Assembly: GCA_947303715.1 (NCBI GenBank)
Contig: CAMYYY010000020.1
Location: forward strand, 1-46,182
Direction: 5' to 3'
DNA from: an uncultured Bacteroidales bacterium
GTDB lineage: Bacteria > Bacteroidota > Bacteroidia > Bacteroidales > Bacteroidaceae
Length of the DNA: 46,182 nt
Shown: one piece after another, positions 16,851-25,316 of the stretch
How positions within the stretch are numbered: the first letter of the stretch is position 1
Layout: every line of letters starts with the position of its first letter
The notes under the pieces: model-generated
What the model was told of the DNA's origin: nothing
The model's input: the letters and a program-made list of their open reading frames with translations, nothing else
Databases searched by the model: none
Program-made: the position numbers and the translations under genes

Positions 16851-19800
16851 CCCAGCTTTACGCCCGGCATAAGGGCACAGAGGCATTTCTGAAGGTATGG
16901 GAGAGCGGAGCGAAAACCGTTTTCCTGCAGGGTTTAACAGGCTCTGCCGCACCCGTTCTATTTGCAGGGTTGTTGACATCAGAGTCCTTAAAGTCATTAA
17001 AGTCAATAACGATAGTTGCTGTGATGAACGATGCTGAGGAAGCGGGATACTTCTACCACGACCTCACACAGCTGACCGACGGCAAGCAGTCCCTCTTCTT
17101 CCCCTCTTCCTTCAAACGTGCCATCAAGTACGGGCAGCGCGATGATGCTGCCGAAGTGCTGCGAACTGAGGTGCTGACAAGACTGAGACCCAACCCCTCC
17201 CATGAAGGAGGAGAAGGTCCTCGTTTCATCATTACCTATCCCGACGCCATTGCCGAAGGGGTAGCATCGCAGGAACGGCTGGAAAAGAACACATTGTCGC
17301 TGCGCGTAGGGCAGCAGACCGACATTGGCGTGCTGGCCACAGGACTGGGCGAAGCAGGGTTCCACCGCACCGATTACGTCTATGAGCCTGGTCAATATGC
17401 CGTGCGCGGCAGCATCATCGACGTCTTCTCGTTTTCGTCGGAATACCCTTACCGCATCGACTTCTTCGGCGACGACATCGATAGCATCCGTACCTTCGAG
17501 GTAGAGAGCCAGCTAAGCCGCGAGCGCGTCGACGAGGTGTTCATTACCCCCGAGCAGAGCTGCGCAGGACAGTCATCGCTGCTTGACTATCTGCCGGAGG
17601 GCAGCACGCTGTTGTTCCACGATTTTCTGTGGGTGTGCGAGCGGCTTGATAGTATTCACAAGTCAACAAGTCAACAAGTCAACAAGTCAACAAGCGTACA
17701 AGCAGAGACAGACCATTCAAAGCCTGTTGACCCGTTGACCTATAGACCTGTTGACTTCATCTCAAAGGAGGATTTCATGCGGAAGTGCGCGGGACTGCGG
17801 CGTGTGGAGTTCGGCGCACGGCCTACTGGCACTCCTGAGGCCATCATACGCTTCGATACCTCGCCCCAGCCGCTATTCCATAAGAATTTCGACTTCGTCA
17901 CCTCCACGCTTAACGACTACATCCACAAAGGCTACCACCTTTACATCCTCGCCGATAACAAGGGGCAGACCGACCGTCTGCGCACCATCTTCGACGAGCG
18001 AGGCAACGACATCCCCTTCACCCCCGTCGACCACACCCTCCACGAAGGATTTGCCGACCATACCCTCCACACCTGCTTCTTCACCGACCATCAGATTTTC
18101 GGGCGCTTCCACAAGTACAGCCTGCGCAGCGACAAGGCGCGTCAGGGCAAGGTGTCCGTGGCGCTGAAGGAGCTGGCGCAGTTTGAGTTGGGCGACTACG
18201 TCGTCCACATCGACCACGGCATCGGGCGCTTCGCCGGGCTAGTTCGTATCCCCAACGGCAACACCACGCAGGAGGCCATCAAGCTGCTCTACGAGGGCAA
18301 GGCTGGCAGTCAGGACGTGCTGCTCGTCAGCATCCACTCCCTCCATAAGATATCGAAGTACAAGGGCAAGGACGGCGAGCCCCCACGCGTCAGTCACCTC
18401 GGCACAGGCGCCTGGGAGAAGATGAAGCAGCGCACGAAGACCAAGATCAAGGACATTGCCCGCGACCTCATCCTACTCTATTCCAAGCGCATGCAGGAAC
18501 AGGGCTTCGCTTACAGCCCCGACTCGTTCATGCAGCACGAGCTGGAAGCCTCGTTCATCTACGAAGACACCCCCGACCAGCTGAAGGCTACGCAGGACGT
18601 GAAGGCCGACATGGAGCGTCGCCGCCCGATGGACCGCCTCATCTGCGGCGACGTAGGCTTCGGAAAGACCGAGGTGGCCATACGCGCAGCCTTCAAGGCC
18701 TGTGCCGACAACAAGCAGGTAGCCGTCCTCGTGCCCACCACCGTGCTCGCCTACCAGCACTTCCAGACCTTCACAGACCGTCTGCGCGACTTCCCCGTCA
18801 AGGTGGAGTACCTCTCGCGTGCCCGCAACACCGCCGATATCAACCGCATCCTCTCCGAGCTGGCTGACGGCACCATCAACATCATCATCGGTACCCACAA
18901 GCTCATCGGCAAGCGCGTCCGTTTCAAGGACCTTGGCCTGCTCATCATCGACGAAGAACAAAAGTTCGGCGTCAGCGTCAAGGAGCGGCTCAAGCAGCTG
19001 AAGGTCAACGTCGATACGCTGACGTTGACGGCTACGCCCATTCCACGCACGCTGCAGTTCTCGCTCATGGGCGCCCGCGACCTTTCCATCATCCAGACAC
19101 CTCCGCCCAACCGCTACCCCATCCAGACGGAAGTACACCCCTTCAACGAGGACATTATCCGCGACGCCATCAACTTCGAGATGGCCCGCGGGGGACAGAC
19201 CTTCTTCATCAACAACCGCGTACAGAACCTGCCCGAGCTGGCCTCGCTCGTCACCCGTCTCGTGCCCGATGCCCGCGTTGCCATCGGCCACGGGCAGATG
19301 GATCCCGAGAGCCTCGAGCGCGTCATCCTCGGCTTCATCAACTACGACTACGACGTACTCATCTGCACCAGCATCATGGAGAACGGCATCGACATCCCCA
19401 ACGCCAACACCATCCTCATCAACCAAGCCCACATGTTCGGCCTGAGCGACCTGCACCAAATGCGTGGGCGCGTAGGACGGACGAACAAGCGCGCTTTCTG
19501 CTATCTGCTGGCGCCACCCCTGGGCACCCTCACCGACGAAGCCCGCCGCCGCCTCACAGCCATCGAGAACTTCACCGACCTCGGCAGCGGCATCCACATC
19601 GCCATGCAGGACCTCGACATCCGCGGCGCAGGCAACCTGCTGGGCGCCGAGCAGAGCGGCTTCATCGCCGACCTCGGCTACGAGACCTATCAGAAGATTC
19701 TGAACGAAGCCGTCCACGAACTGCGCACCGAGGAATTCTCCGACCTCATGGCCCAGCAGAACGCCGACTCCTCCGCCCCAGCAGGCGACTGGAGCTATGT

Positions 19801-20245
19801 GGGCGAGTGCGCCTTCGACAGCGACCTCGAGCTGCTCTTCCCCGACGAGTACATCGCCGGCAGCAGCGAGCGCATCCTACTCTACCGCGAACTCGACAGC
19901 CTCGAGACCGACGACCAACTCGCCGCCTTCCAGAGCCGCCTGGAAGACCGTTTCGGCCCCATCCCCGAGGAGGGACAGGAACTACTGCACGTCGTTCCCC
20001 TGCGCCGCATCGGCAAGGAGTTGGGCATCGAGAAGATCGTCCTCAAGGCTGGACGCATGGTACTCTACTTCGTCAGCGACACCGAGAGCCCTTATTACCA
20101 GAGCGACACCTTCGACCGCATCCTACGCTACCCTGCCCTCTGCTCCCACGAATGCCAATTCCGCGAATCGGGCGGACGCCAGAATCTCCTCATCGCCGAT
20201 GTCCATTCCGTCGGCGAAGCCCTCGACATCCTCAAAGCCATCTGA
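16832..20245 (+). CDS. mfd: Transcription-repair coupling factor Mfd
   Basis: Mfd (1137 residues) removes RNA polymerase stalled at DNA lesions and recruits UvrA. The order is an N-terminal UvrB-like region, the RNA polymerase-interacting domain (LAQFELGDYVVHIDHGIGRF), the RecG-like translocase with Walker A GDVGFGKTE (from residue 606) and DEEQ box (from 707), the helicase C-lobe with GRVGRTNKRAFCYLL, and a TRCF C-terminal domain. Two stretches are repeat-derived: about residues 276-308 (octads facing each other) and RPNPSHEGGEGP near 125, which resembles the CCTCC element. Both lie in surface loops of the UvrB-like part. The gene overlaps the DUF5107 gene by 19 nt, so it appears coupled to a sugar-use operon. 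Confidence 0.97.
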   Translation: MRIDELTQLYARHKGTEAFLKVWESGAKTVFLQGLTGSAAPVLFAGLLTSESLKSLKSITIVAVMNDAEEAGYFYHDLTQLTDGKQSLFFPSSFKRAIKYGQRDDAAEVLRTEVLTRLRPNPSHEGGEGPRFIITYPDAIAEGVASQERLEKNTLSLRVGQQTDIGVLATGLGEAGFHRTDYVYEPGQYAVRGSIIDVFSFSSEYPYRIDFFGDDIDSIRTFEVESQLSRERVDEVFITPEQSCAGQSSLLDYLPEGSTLLFHDFLWVCERLDSIHKSTSQQVNKSTSVQAETDHSKPVDPLTYRPVDFISKEDFMRKCAGLRRVEFGARPTGTPEAIIRFDTSPQPLFHKNFDFVTSTLNDYIHKGYHLYILADNKGQTDRLRTIFDERGNDIPFTPVDHTLHEGFADHTLHTCFFTDHQIFGRFHKYSLRSDKARQGKVSVALKELAQFELGDYVVHIDHGIGRFAGLVRIPNGNTTQEAIKLLYEGKAGSQDVLLVSIHSLHKISKYKGKDGEPPRVSHLGTGAWEKMKQRTKTKIKDIARDLILLYSKRMQEQGFAYSPDSFMQHELEASFIYEDTPDQLKATQDVKADMERRRPMDRLICGDVGFGKTEVAIRAAFKACADNKQVAVLVPTTVLAYQHFQTFTDRLRDFPVKVEYLSRARNTADINRILSELADGTINIIIGTHKLIGKRVRFKDLGLLIIDEEQKFGVSVKERLKQLKVNVDTLTLTATPIPRTLQFSLMGARDLSIIQTPPPNRYPIQTEVHPFNEDIIRDAINFEMARGGQTFFINNRVQNLPELASLVTRLVPDARVAIGHGQMDPESLERVILGFINYDYDVLICTSIMENGIDIPNANTILINQAHMFGLSDLHQMRGRVGRTNKRAFCYLLAPPLGTLTDEARRRLTAIENFTDLGSGIHIAMQDLDIRGAGNLLGAEQSGFIADLGYETYQKILNEAVHELRTEEFSDLMAQQNADSSAPAGDWSYVGECAFDSDLELLFPDEYIAGSSERILLYRELDSLETDDQLAAFQSRLEDRFGPIPEEGQELLHVVPLRRIGKELGIEKIVLKAGRMVLYFVSDTESPYYQSDTFDRILRYPALCSHECQFRESGGRQNLLIADVHSVGEALDILKAI
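17662..17757 (+). repeat. Facing octad element inside mfd
   Basis: Four GTCAACAA units (17662-17693) are followed by about 32 nt of unique sequence and then by inverted units GTTGACCC, GTTGACCT, ATAGACCT and GTTGACTT (17726-17757). It stays in frame. The layout matches the element in tatD. Confidence 0.85.
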
Positions 20246-20314
20246 CTCTCCCCCGTCAGACAGCCTATCCGCCTGAACGGACTCCCCCACTACTCATCAC
20301 GAGCAGCGGGGGAG
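20242..20314 (+). terminator. Two stem-loops after mfd
   Basis: CTGAC/GTCAG at 20242-20259 overlaps the mfd stop. CTCCCCC/GGGGGAG at 20282-20314 has extra CT/AG and CTC/GAG pairs inside. No T-tract follows either stem, so an intrinsic terminator is possible rather than certain. Confidence 0.45.
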
Positions 20315-20321
20315 CTGATAA

Positions 20322-20398
20322 ATGCATCGTATAGAAAAAAAGTAAGCTTATTTATTCTGTTTACTAAGATGCATCTATGTTAAAAAGTAAGCTTTTAT
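20322..20398. repeat. Direct repeat around AAAAAGTAAGCTT
   Basis: ATGCATC followed by AAAAAGTAAGCTT occurs twice, about 47 bp apart, in the gap between mfd and the secreted hypothetical gene. The AAAAAGTAAGCTTTT core recurs inverted at 35649-35664, again beyond the stop of a minus-strand gene. Confidence 0.55.
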
Positions 20399-20408
20399 CT
20401 ATGTGCGG

Positions 20409-21257
20409 TTACTTCAGCAGCACCTTTTTCCCGTCCTTGATGTAGATTCCCTTCTGTGTCCCATTCCCAGGACGGCCGTCTAAGGTATAGGTTCCATCGG
20501 CTTGCGCATTGGTTTCCATTATTAGAGTTTGCACACCCGCAACCCCACTGAAGTACGACTTTGGAATGGTATACATCGTGTGTGTGTCGTCAGACCAGAT
20601 ATAGAACACATCTCCCACTAAAGCCAGCCCGACAACCGCTTTCAGGCCAAAGAGATCTTGAAGGTTTGATTCCCAGTCCCATCCCCTTTCATTATTAAAG
20701 AAAAGGCTATAAACGGCACCGTCTTCTACGTTGAACGTACACAGCACCCTATTATTATCCATCACCACCAGACCAACGCATTGGCTTAAACAAGTCATAG
20801 TATAAGATGGCATTTCTTTATCCTTATTGAAAGAATAGAATCCGGTTGATTTGGAGCTAATTCCAGCCCAACTCCACCAGTAAAAAACACCATCTTTGTA
20901 GCACATCGGTTTAGCCACCGTTAAATAATAAGCAGATCTAGCATTTTCAATGTTAACAATGGTGTCTCCTTTTTGATTAAGGATACATGGATCTCCTTCT
21001 ACATGGGCGTACATCGTGCCGTTTTCCCAGCACGCCCATATCGGTTTGCTCGGCTCTTCAAAGAGGACTTCACCCTCTTTTGATACGGTGTACTTTGTGC
21101 TTTCGGTATGCAGGTAGAAGGTTTCGGCATTTTCGTCGCAATACATGCTGACGACGTCCTTCACATTAGCAGAGAATAGTGGCGTTGCCACCTCGGTAGT
21201 CTGCGCGTTCATGGCAGCAGAAAAAGTGGCTGCCAACACTAATAATAGCTTTTTCAT
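20409..21257 (-). CDS. Secreted hypothetical protein (cassette A target)
   Basis: I do not recognise this 282-residue protein. It has a signal peptide (MKKLLLVLAATFSAAMNAQ) and a body of short beta-strand-like segments with many aromatic residues, possibly a propeller (FYLHTESTKYTVSKEG, CWENGTMYAHVEGD). The C-terminus (YTLDGRPGNGTQKGIYIKDG followed by KKVLLK) resembles the short C-terminal module common on secreted Prevotella-type proteins (Y-LDGR ... KGIYI-GKKVL-K). It stands 121 nt downstream of TPR/HTH regulator A, with its own promoter and paired hexamer sites, so it is the likely regulatory target (inference). Confidence 0.7.
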   Translation of the reverse strand: MKKLLLVLAATFSAAMNAQTTEVATPLFSANVKDVVSMYCDENAETFYLHTESTKYTVSKEGEVLFEEPSKPIWACWENGTMYAHVEGDPCILNQKGDTIVNIENARSAYYLTVAKPMCYKDGVFYWWSWAGISSKSTGFYSFNKDKEMPSYTMTCLSQCVGLVVMDNNRVLCTFNVEDGAVYSLFFNNERGWDWESNLQDLFGLKAVVGLALVGDVFYIWSDDTHTMYTIPKSYFSGVAGVQTLIMETNAQADGTYTLDGRPGNGTQKGIYIKDGKKVLLK

Positions 21258-21293
21258 AATTTCGGCTTTTAAGGTTAATACTTATTTCGCCGG

Positions 21294-21349
21294 CAAAGGT
21301 CGGGAATGGGGCGATAACACGCAAGTTTTTTGCGTGGCAAAAACGTGGC
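21294..21349 (-). promoter_or_regulatory. Cassette A promoter with paired GCCACG sites
   Basis: Minus strand: GACCTTTG (21294-21301) is the -7 box, ACTTG ends the -33 element 20 nt upstream, and two direct GCCACG hexamers lie at 21333-21338 and 21344-21349, 11 bp apart (one helical turn). The stretch from the hexamers to the -7 box is nearly the same as at 45911-45966, where both hexamers are GGGACG. Confidence 0.75.
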
Positions 21350-21378
21350 ATTTGCTGCCAAAAAGAATAAGTGGCTGG

Positions 21379-23055
21379 TTATGAAAAGAAAAGGAGATAC
21401 AGGTTTTCGGGCATTTTTTCCTTCAAACGGATTTTCCGCTTGCGCAAGGTGCCATCGGTGTTATTCAAAAGTTCTGCCATTTGGGCGGTTGAGCATTGGA
21501 GGGAGGAGAGGATGGAGTACATCAGCTCCTGATCGTTGACGGCATTCGAGGCGTTCTTCACGTCGAGCATGATATCGACAAACGAGCGGGTGAGGTCGTC
21601 CATGAGCGTCTGCCTCTGCGCGGCTGTCAGCGATGCAGGCGGCACCAGCAGCAGACGGGCCGAAGGTGTTCGGCGGAACAGGTTCTGACAGGCGGCGAGC
21701 TTTTTCCGATAGAGCGCGTCCAGGTCGGCAGGCTGTTCGTCCACCTGTGCCCGCAATACTTCCACATTGGCCTGCCGCAGTTCCTCCTGCGCCTGCAAGT
21801 AACGCTTCTTGCGCTTACGGTCGATGAGCAGGAAGGTGATAAAAAATGCCGATAGCAACAAGACAATAAAAATGCCCACCCCAAGTCGCAATCGCATATT
21901 GCGGGCTCTCATCTGCTGGTCATGAATCTCCACGATATGCTTATCCTTTATCTCGGTAATTTCCCGCTGCTTGTTCATCGTATAGATGGAATCCAAAAGA
22001 CTCTTATATTGATCGATGAAATAACGCGTAGAATCAGGCTTGTTCAGAAGCGGGGCCATGCTGGCAAGCCCTTCATACGACGTACATTGGACATAGACAT
22101 CGGAAGTGTTTCGTAGGGCTTTCATGTAGTATTCGTAAGCCGTTGCGGGCTGCTGCTGTTGGGCGAGAATGTCGGCTCTCAATGTCAGTAAGGCACTATT
22201 ATCTTCTCCGAAACGATTACCTATTTTTTCTAAATAGGCTAAGGCTCCCTCGATGTCGTGCTGATGATAAAACCGAAGTTTAGCTAACTGGAAATAAGTT
22301 GTGAAACGATTATAATTTGTAGTTTTCGTATTATTCAAGACACATTGGAACAAGCTGTCTGTTAATTCGTCATTATCATGATATAAGGCAATAGTCCCCA
22401 TGTAATAGTCGGCATAACTGATGTTTGCTGAATCGGAATTGCAGGATTCTGTCCGGCGGTAGCGTCCGAAAGCCACCCAGGCGCTATCCACCATATAGTG
22501 CTTGTAATATAGGAGTCCTAATTCAAACAGGCTGTTAGCAAAGTATTTGTTTGTGGTGTCGGGAAAGAGTGTAGTGGCGCGAAGCTGGGCCTCTATGGCA
22601 TCCAAGTCGCGATGTATGTCAAGATAAGTGCAGCCGAGATAGTGCTGAGCGAGGGCGGCATGTTGAGTTTTGCGCTTGGTGCCATAGTAGTTCGTAGCAA
22701 GAAGGATGAGGGAATCGGACGTAAGCGCAACATCGCACTTGTAGTCGGCCTGCGTCTTCAACAAAGCAAAAAGGGCGGCCTCCCCCTTAGAAAAGTGATC
22801 AGTGATTAGTGAACCGTGATCAGATGAATGTTCTCCATTCGATTGCTTCGGTATTATCTGTTCTCTGTTCACTGTTCTCTGTTCACTAAAAAGGCTGTCC
22901 AAGATTGCTCGTGCTTCCTGGGGGTCTGTTTCCATGAGGGCTTCGGCACGGAGCAGGGCATCGTGGAACGCGGCATGGCGGCACGACGAAAGACCGACTG
23001 CCACCATCAATAAGAGGGCCGTTTTCAGAAGGAGACTACGCTTACTTCTTTTCAT
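21379..23055 (-). CDS. Membrane TPR/HTH regulator A
   Basis: This 558-residue protein looks like a one-component transmembrane regulator. Residues 1-24 are a signal with lipobox-like VGLSSC. An extracytoplasmic TPR domain follows (FHDALLRAEALMETDPQEAR onward), then a single TM helix (GVGIFIVLLLSAFFITFLLI), a basic and coiled-coil stretch (DRKRKKRYLQAQEELRQANV) and a C-terminal HTH (LQCSTAQMAELLNNTDGTLR). Residues about 57-88 are an in-frame heptad insert. Regulator B (44202) has the same architecture and shares a 266-bp identical block. I start at ATG 23055, at the signal peptide and 19 nt below a promoter -7 box; the longer frame to 23127 crosses that promoter. The secreted hypothetical gene follows. 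Confidence 0.8.
   Translation of the reverse strand: MKRSKRSLLLKTALLLMVAVGLSSCRHAAFHDALLRAEALMETDPQEARAILDSLFSEQRTVNREQIIPKQSNGEHSSDHGSLITDHFSKGEAALFALLKTQADYKCDVALTSDSLILLATNYYGTKRKTQHAALAQHYLGCTYLDIHRDLDAIEAQLRATTLFPDTTNKYFANSLFELGLLYYKHYMVDSAWVAFGRYRRTESCNSDSANISYADYYMGTIALYHDNDELTDSLFQCVLNNTKTTNYNRFTTYFQLAKLRFYHQHDIEGALAYLEKIGNRFGEDNSALLTLRADILAQQQQPATAYEYYMKALRNTSDVYVQCTSYEGLASMAPLLNKPDSTRYFIDQYKSLLDSIYTMNKQREITEIKDKHIVEIHDQQMRARNMRLRLGVGIFIVLLLSAFFITFLLIDRKRKKRYLQAQEELRQANVEVLRAQVDEQPADLDALYRKKLAACQNLFRRTPSARLLLVPPASLTAAQRQTLMDDLTRSFVDIMLDVKNASNAVNDQELMYSILSSLQCSTAQMAELLNNTDGTLRKRKIRLKEKMPENLYLLFFS
22794..22887 (-). repeat. Facing heptad element inside regulator A
   Basis: In the gene sense, AGTGAAC/AGAGAAC units lie on one side and inverted GATCACT/AATCACT units on the other, around about 45 nt of unique sequence. 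It is in frame. Regulator B carries an unrelated heptad element at the same protein position. Confidence 0.8.
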
Positions 23056-23073
23056 ATCCTGGCTTTTTCCGTG

Positions 23074-23104
23074 CGAAGATACAACATACTGCGGAAAAAT
23101 GCAA
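23074..23104 (-). promoter_or_regulatory. Promoter of regulator A
   Basis: On the minus strand, TTG (23102-23104), a 20-nt gap, then TATCTTCG (23074-23081) fit the Bacteroidota promoter with one mismatch in the -7 box. It lies just above ATG 23055 and supports that start. Confidence 0.6.
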
Positions 23105-23183
23105 GCATACAGCCGTTTTTTTCTCACCAGCGCACCGAGGGAGGGGCTGGAACGGCATTGCGATGATGAAGCGCCACGCTGCG

Positions 23184-23211
23184 CCGAGTCGTGACGGACG
23201 AAGGCAAAGCC
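23184..23211 (+). repeat. Interspersed element, partial copy 4
   Basis: Only the right flank is clear: CGAGTCGTGACGGACGAAGG then CAAAGCC. The left flank and a core palindrome are not convincing. Confidence 0.55.
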
Positions 23212-23287
23212 AATTAATTATCCGAATTAAACTTTCTTTCATCGTATTATCTGACATCAGAATGACAAAATCAAGGAATACCGTTTT

Positions 23288-23455
23288 TTCATCGCGATGA
23301 AAAGAATTTATCATTGCAGTGAAAATAATTTTTCATCGCAGTGAAAACAATCTTTCATCGCAGTGAAAACAATCTTTCATCGCAGTGAAAATAATCTTTC
23401 ATTGCAGTGAAAAGAATCTTTCATTGCAATGAAAACTTCAAACCATTGCGATAAA
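23288..23455. repeat. 22-bp tandem array, eight units (14-bp palindrome + 8-bp spacer)
   Basis: Cores start at 23288, 23310, 23332, 23354, 23376, 23398, 23420 and 23442, an exact 22-bp period. The first (TTCATCGCGATGAA) and seventh (TTCATTGCAATGAA) cores are perfect palindromes; the central ones (TTCATCGCAGTGAA) have one mismatched pair. Spacers are AT-rich, for example AACAATCT. It lies upstream of the regulator A promoter and beyond the ispH stop. Confidence 0.9.
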
Positions 23456-23594
23456 AAATCCTATCCTTTGATTCCGCACAGAAAAAGAGCCTTTTACGCA
23501 TGGCAGAAAAAGCCTTTCTTCAGATGGAAAAAGGCCGCCACATTCAACACGGAAATCCTCGTCCGAAGGATGGTGGACTTACTCGCTTATGACA

Positions 23595-24455
23595 TCAAAA
23601 GGAAAGAGAGGAGATCTTCTCGCGGCAGGCCTCCATCAGCCAAGCGGGAGTGGAGGTGGCGCCGCAGATGCCTACCGAATGCACGGCGGGAGTGATAAGG
23701 GAGAGGTCAATCTGCGAGGCGTCCTCGACATGATGGGTGTTGGGGTTGGTCTCGCGGCAGGCCTCGAGGAGCACACGGCCGTTGCTGCTCTTGCGCCCAC
23801 ACACAAAGAAGACAAGGTCGTGCGAGGCAGCGAAGCGGCGGATGTTCTCCAGACGGTTGGCCACCTGACGACAGATGGTGTCGGAATAGCGGAACTCCAC
23901 GCCAGGCGCCATGCGCTGCTGGATGACCTCGACGAGGCGGCGGAACTCGGCAAGCGACTTGGTGGTCTGCGAGTAGAGGCGCACGGGGCGAGTGAAGTCG
24001 ATGCGGTCCAACTCGTCGATGCTCTCGATGACGATGGCCTCGCCGCCTGTCTGCCCCATGAGGCCAAGCACCTCGGCGTGGCCCTTCTGCCCGAAAATGA
24101 CAATCTGGGCGCCGTCGCCTGCCCGGGCATCACGGGCGATGCGCTTCTGGATGCTGAGCACCACGGGGCAGGTGGCATCGATGAGCTCGATGTTGTTGGC
24201 GCGGGCAATGGCGTAGGTCTCGGGCGGCTCACCATGGGCACGCAGCAGCACGCGCACGTCGCGCAGATGGCGGAACTGCTCGTGGTCGATGGCAATAAGC
24301 CCCAGCTGGCGCAGGCGTTCGCACTCTTCGCCGTTGTGGACGATGTCGCCCAGCGAATAGAGGGGCACGCCGCGACTCAGTTCTTCCTCGGCCTTGCGGA
24401 TGGCGGTGGTGACGCCGAAGCAGAATCCGCTTCCCTTGTCAATCTCAACGAGCAT
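23595..24455 (-). CDS. ispH: 4-hydroxy-3-methylbut-2-enyl diphosphate reductase
   Basis: IspH (LytB), 286 residues, carries out the last step of the MEP pathway, reducing HMBPP to IPP and DMAPP with a 4Fe-4S cluster. The three cluster cysteines are C12 (SGFCFGV), C96 (DATCPVV) and C195 (SDTIC). The LRAHGEPPE and GATSTP motifs are present, so it looks complete and active. It lies downstream of cmk and porQ on the minus strand, an order I know from other Bacteroidota. An array of GGGAGTAAAAGT repeats fills the cmk-ispH gap instead of a normal leader. Confidence 0.96.
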   Translation of the reverse strand: MLVEIDKGSGFCFGVTTAIRKAEEELSRGVPLYSLGDIVHNGEECERLRQLGLIAIDHEQFRHLRDVRVLLRAHGEPPETYAIARANNIELIDATCPVVLSIQKRIARDARAGDGAQIVIFGQKGHAEVLGLMGQTGGEAIVIESIDELDRIDFTRPVRLYSQTTKSLAEFRRLVEVIQQRMAPGVEFRYSDTICRQVANRLENIRRFAASHDLVFFVCGRKSSNGRVLLEACRETNPNTHHVEDASQIDLSLITPAVHSVGICGATSTPAWLMEACREKISSLSF

Positions 24456-24471
24456 AGAACCTTCTTTAAAT

Positions 24472-24540
24472 GGGAGTAAAAGTGGGAGTAAAAGTGGGAG
24501 TAGAAGTGGAAGTAAAAGTGGGAGTAAAAATGGAAGTAAA
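24472..24540 (+). repeat. 12-bp tandem repeat between cmk and ispH
   Basis: About six units of GGGAGTAAAAGT, slightly varied, fill almost the whole gap between the cmk stop (24543) and the ispH start (24455). Confidence 0.8.
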
Positions 24541-24542
24541 CC

Positions 24543-25235
24543 TTATTCATTTACTACGCGCAGGTACTGCTCCATGAGCCACTCGTTCTGCTGGGGGATG
24601 GTGAGGTTGCTGTTATCGAGCAGAATGGCATCGTCGGCCTGACGAAGGGGGCTGATTTCACGCGAGGAGTCGATACGGTCGCGCTCCTTGACGTTCTCCA
24701 GAATCTCGTCGAATGAGGCGGGCTGCCCCTTAGCCATCAGCTCGTCATAACGGCGCTGGGCACGTACCTCGGCGCTGGCGGTGACGAACACCTTCAGCTC
24801 AGCCTCGGGGAAAACGACGGTGCCGATGTCGCGCCCGTCCATGACAATGCCCTTCGCGCGGCCCATCTCCTGCTGCTGCGCTACCATAGCCTCGCGCACA
24901 AAGCCCACGGTGGCAATGGGGCTGACGTGCGACGACACCTCCATGCCGCGGATGAGGTTCTCGACGTACTCGCCGTTCAGATAAGTGTCAGGACGGCGCG
25001 TCTCCTCGTTGAAGCGGAACGTGATGTGAATGTTGGGCATGGCAGCCTCCAGCTCGTCGAGTTTGATGTTGCCGCAGGGATAGAAAAGGTCGTGCCGCAG
25101 GGCATAGAGGGTGACGGCGCGGTACATGGCGCCCGTGTCGATGTACGTGTAGCCAATCTTCGACGCAAGATCCTTGGCCATCGTGCTCTTGCCGCACGAC
25201 GAATGGCCGTCAATAGCAACAATGATTTTCTTCAT
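24543..25235 (-). CDS. cmk: Cytidylate kinase
   Basis: This 230-residue enzyme phosphorylates CMP and dCMP with ATP. It has the P-loop [15 protein letters not shown] at the N-terminus, the substrate-binding [12 protein letters not shown], the [12 protein letters not shown] motif, and the lid region [13 protein letters not shown]. Length and motifs are those of bacterial Cmk. It sits between porQ and ispH on the minus strand. The upstream gap is filled with AATTCCT heptads. Confidence 0.96.
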   Translation of the reverse strand: MKKIIVAIDGHSSCGKSTMAKDLASKIGYTYIDTGAMYRAVTLYALRHDLFYPCGNIKLDELEAAMPNIHITFRFNEETRRPDTYLNGEYVENLIRGMEVSSHVSPIATVGFVREAMVAQQQEMGRAKGIVMDGRDIGTVVFPEAELKVFVTASAEVRAQRRYDELMAKGQPASFDEILENVKERDRIDSSREISPLRQADDAILLDNSNLTIPQQNEWLMEQYLRVVNE

Positions 25236-25254
25236 ATCTATATTTCTTAGTTAT

Positions 25255-25316
25255 TTTTTCTAATTCCTATTTCCTTTTTTCCAATTCCTAATTTCTAATT
25301 CCTAATTTTTTAATTC
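25255..25316 (+). repeat. AATTCCT heptads between porQ and cmk
   Basis: Tandem variants of AATTCCT (CTAATTC, CTATTTC and similar) fill the gap, all in one orientation. The same unit forms both arms of the terminator at 27167-27229. Confidence 0.65.

Larger units (their letters stand above)
23056..23594. other. Gene-free region between regulator A and ispH
   Basis: No gene is visible. It holds the regulator A promoter (23074-23104), a partial interspersed element (23184-23211) and an eight-unit 22-bp array (23288-23455). The remaining 23456-23594 shows nothing I can name. Confidence 0.7.

Noticed and set aside
16104..17006. 300-aa minus-strand open frame across the DUF5107-mfd junction
   Set aside because: It covers the ends of two well-supported plus-strand genes and has no domain.
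18473..19717. 414-aa open frame on the minus strand inside mfd
   Set aside because: It lies opposite the Mfd translocase domain, whose motifs are intact; the antisense product shows no recognisable domain.
23288..23455. CRISPR array
   Set aside because: The period is 22 bp with 8-nt, near-constant spacers; there is no room for unique spacers and no cas genes are present.
23589..24479. 296-aa open frame on the plus strand opposite ispH
   Set aside because: ispH on the minus strand has all cluster cysteines; the antisense frame is a codon-bias shadow.
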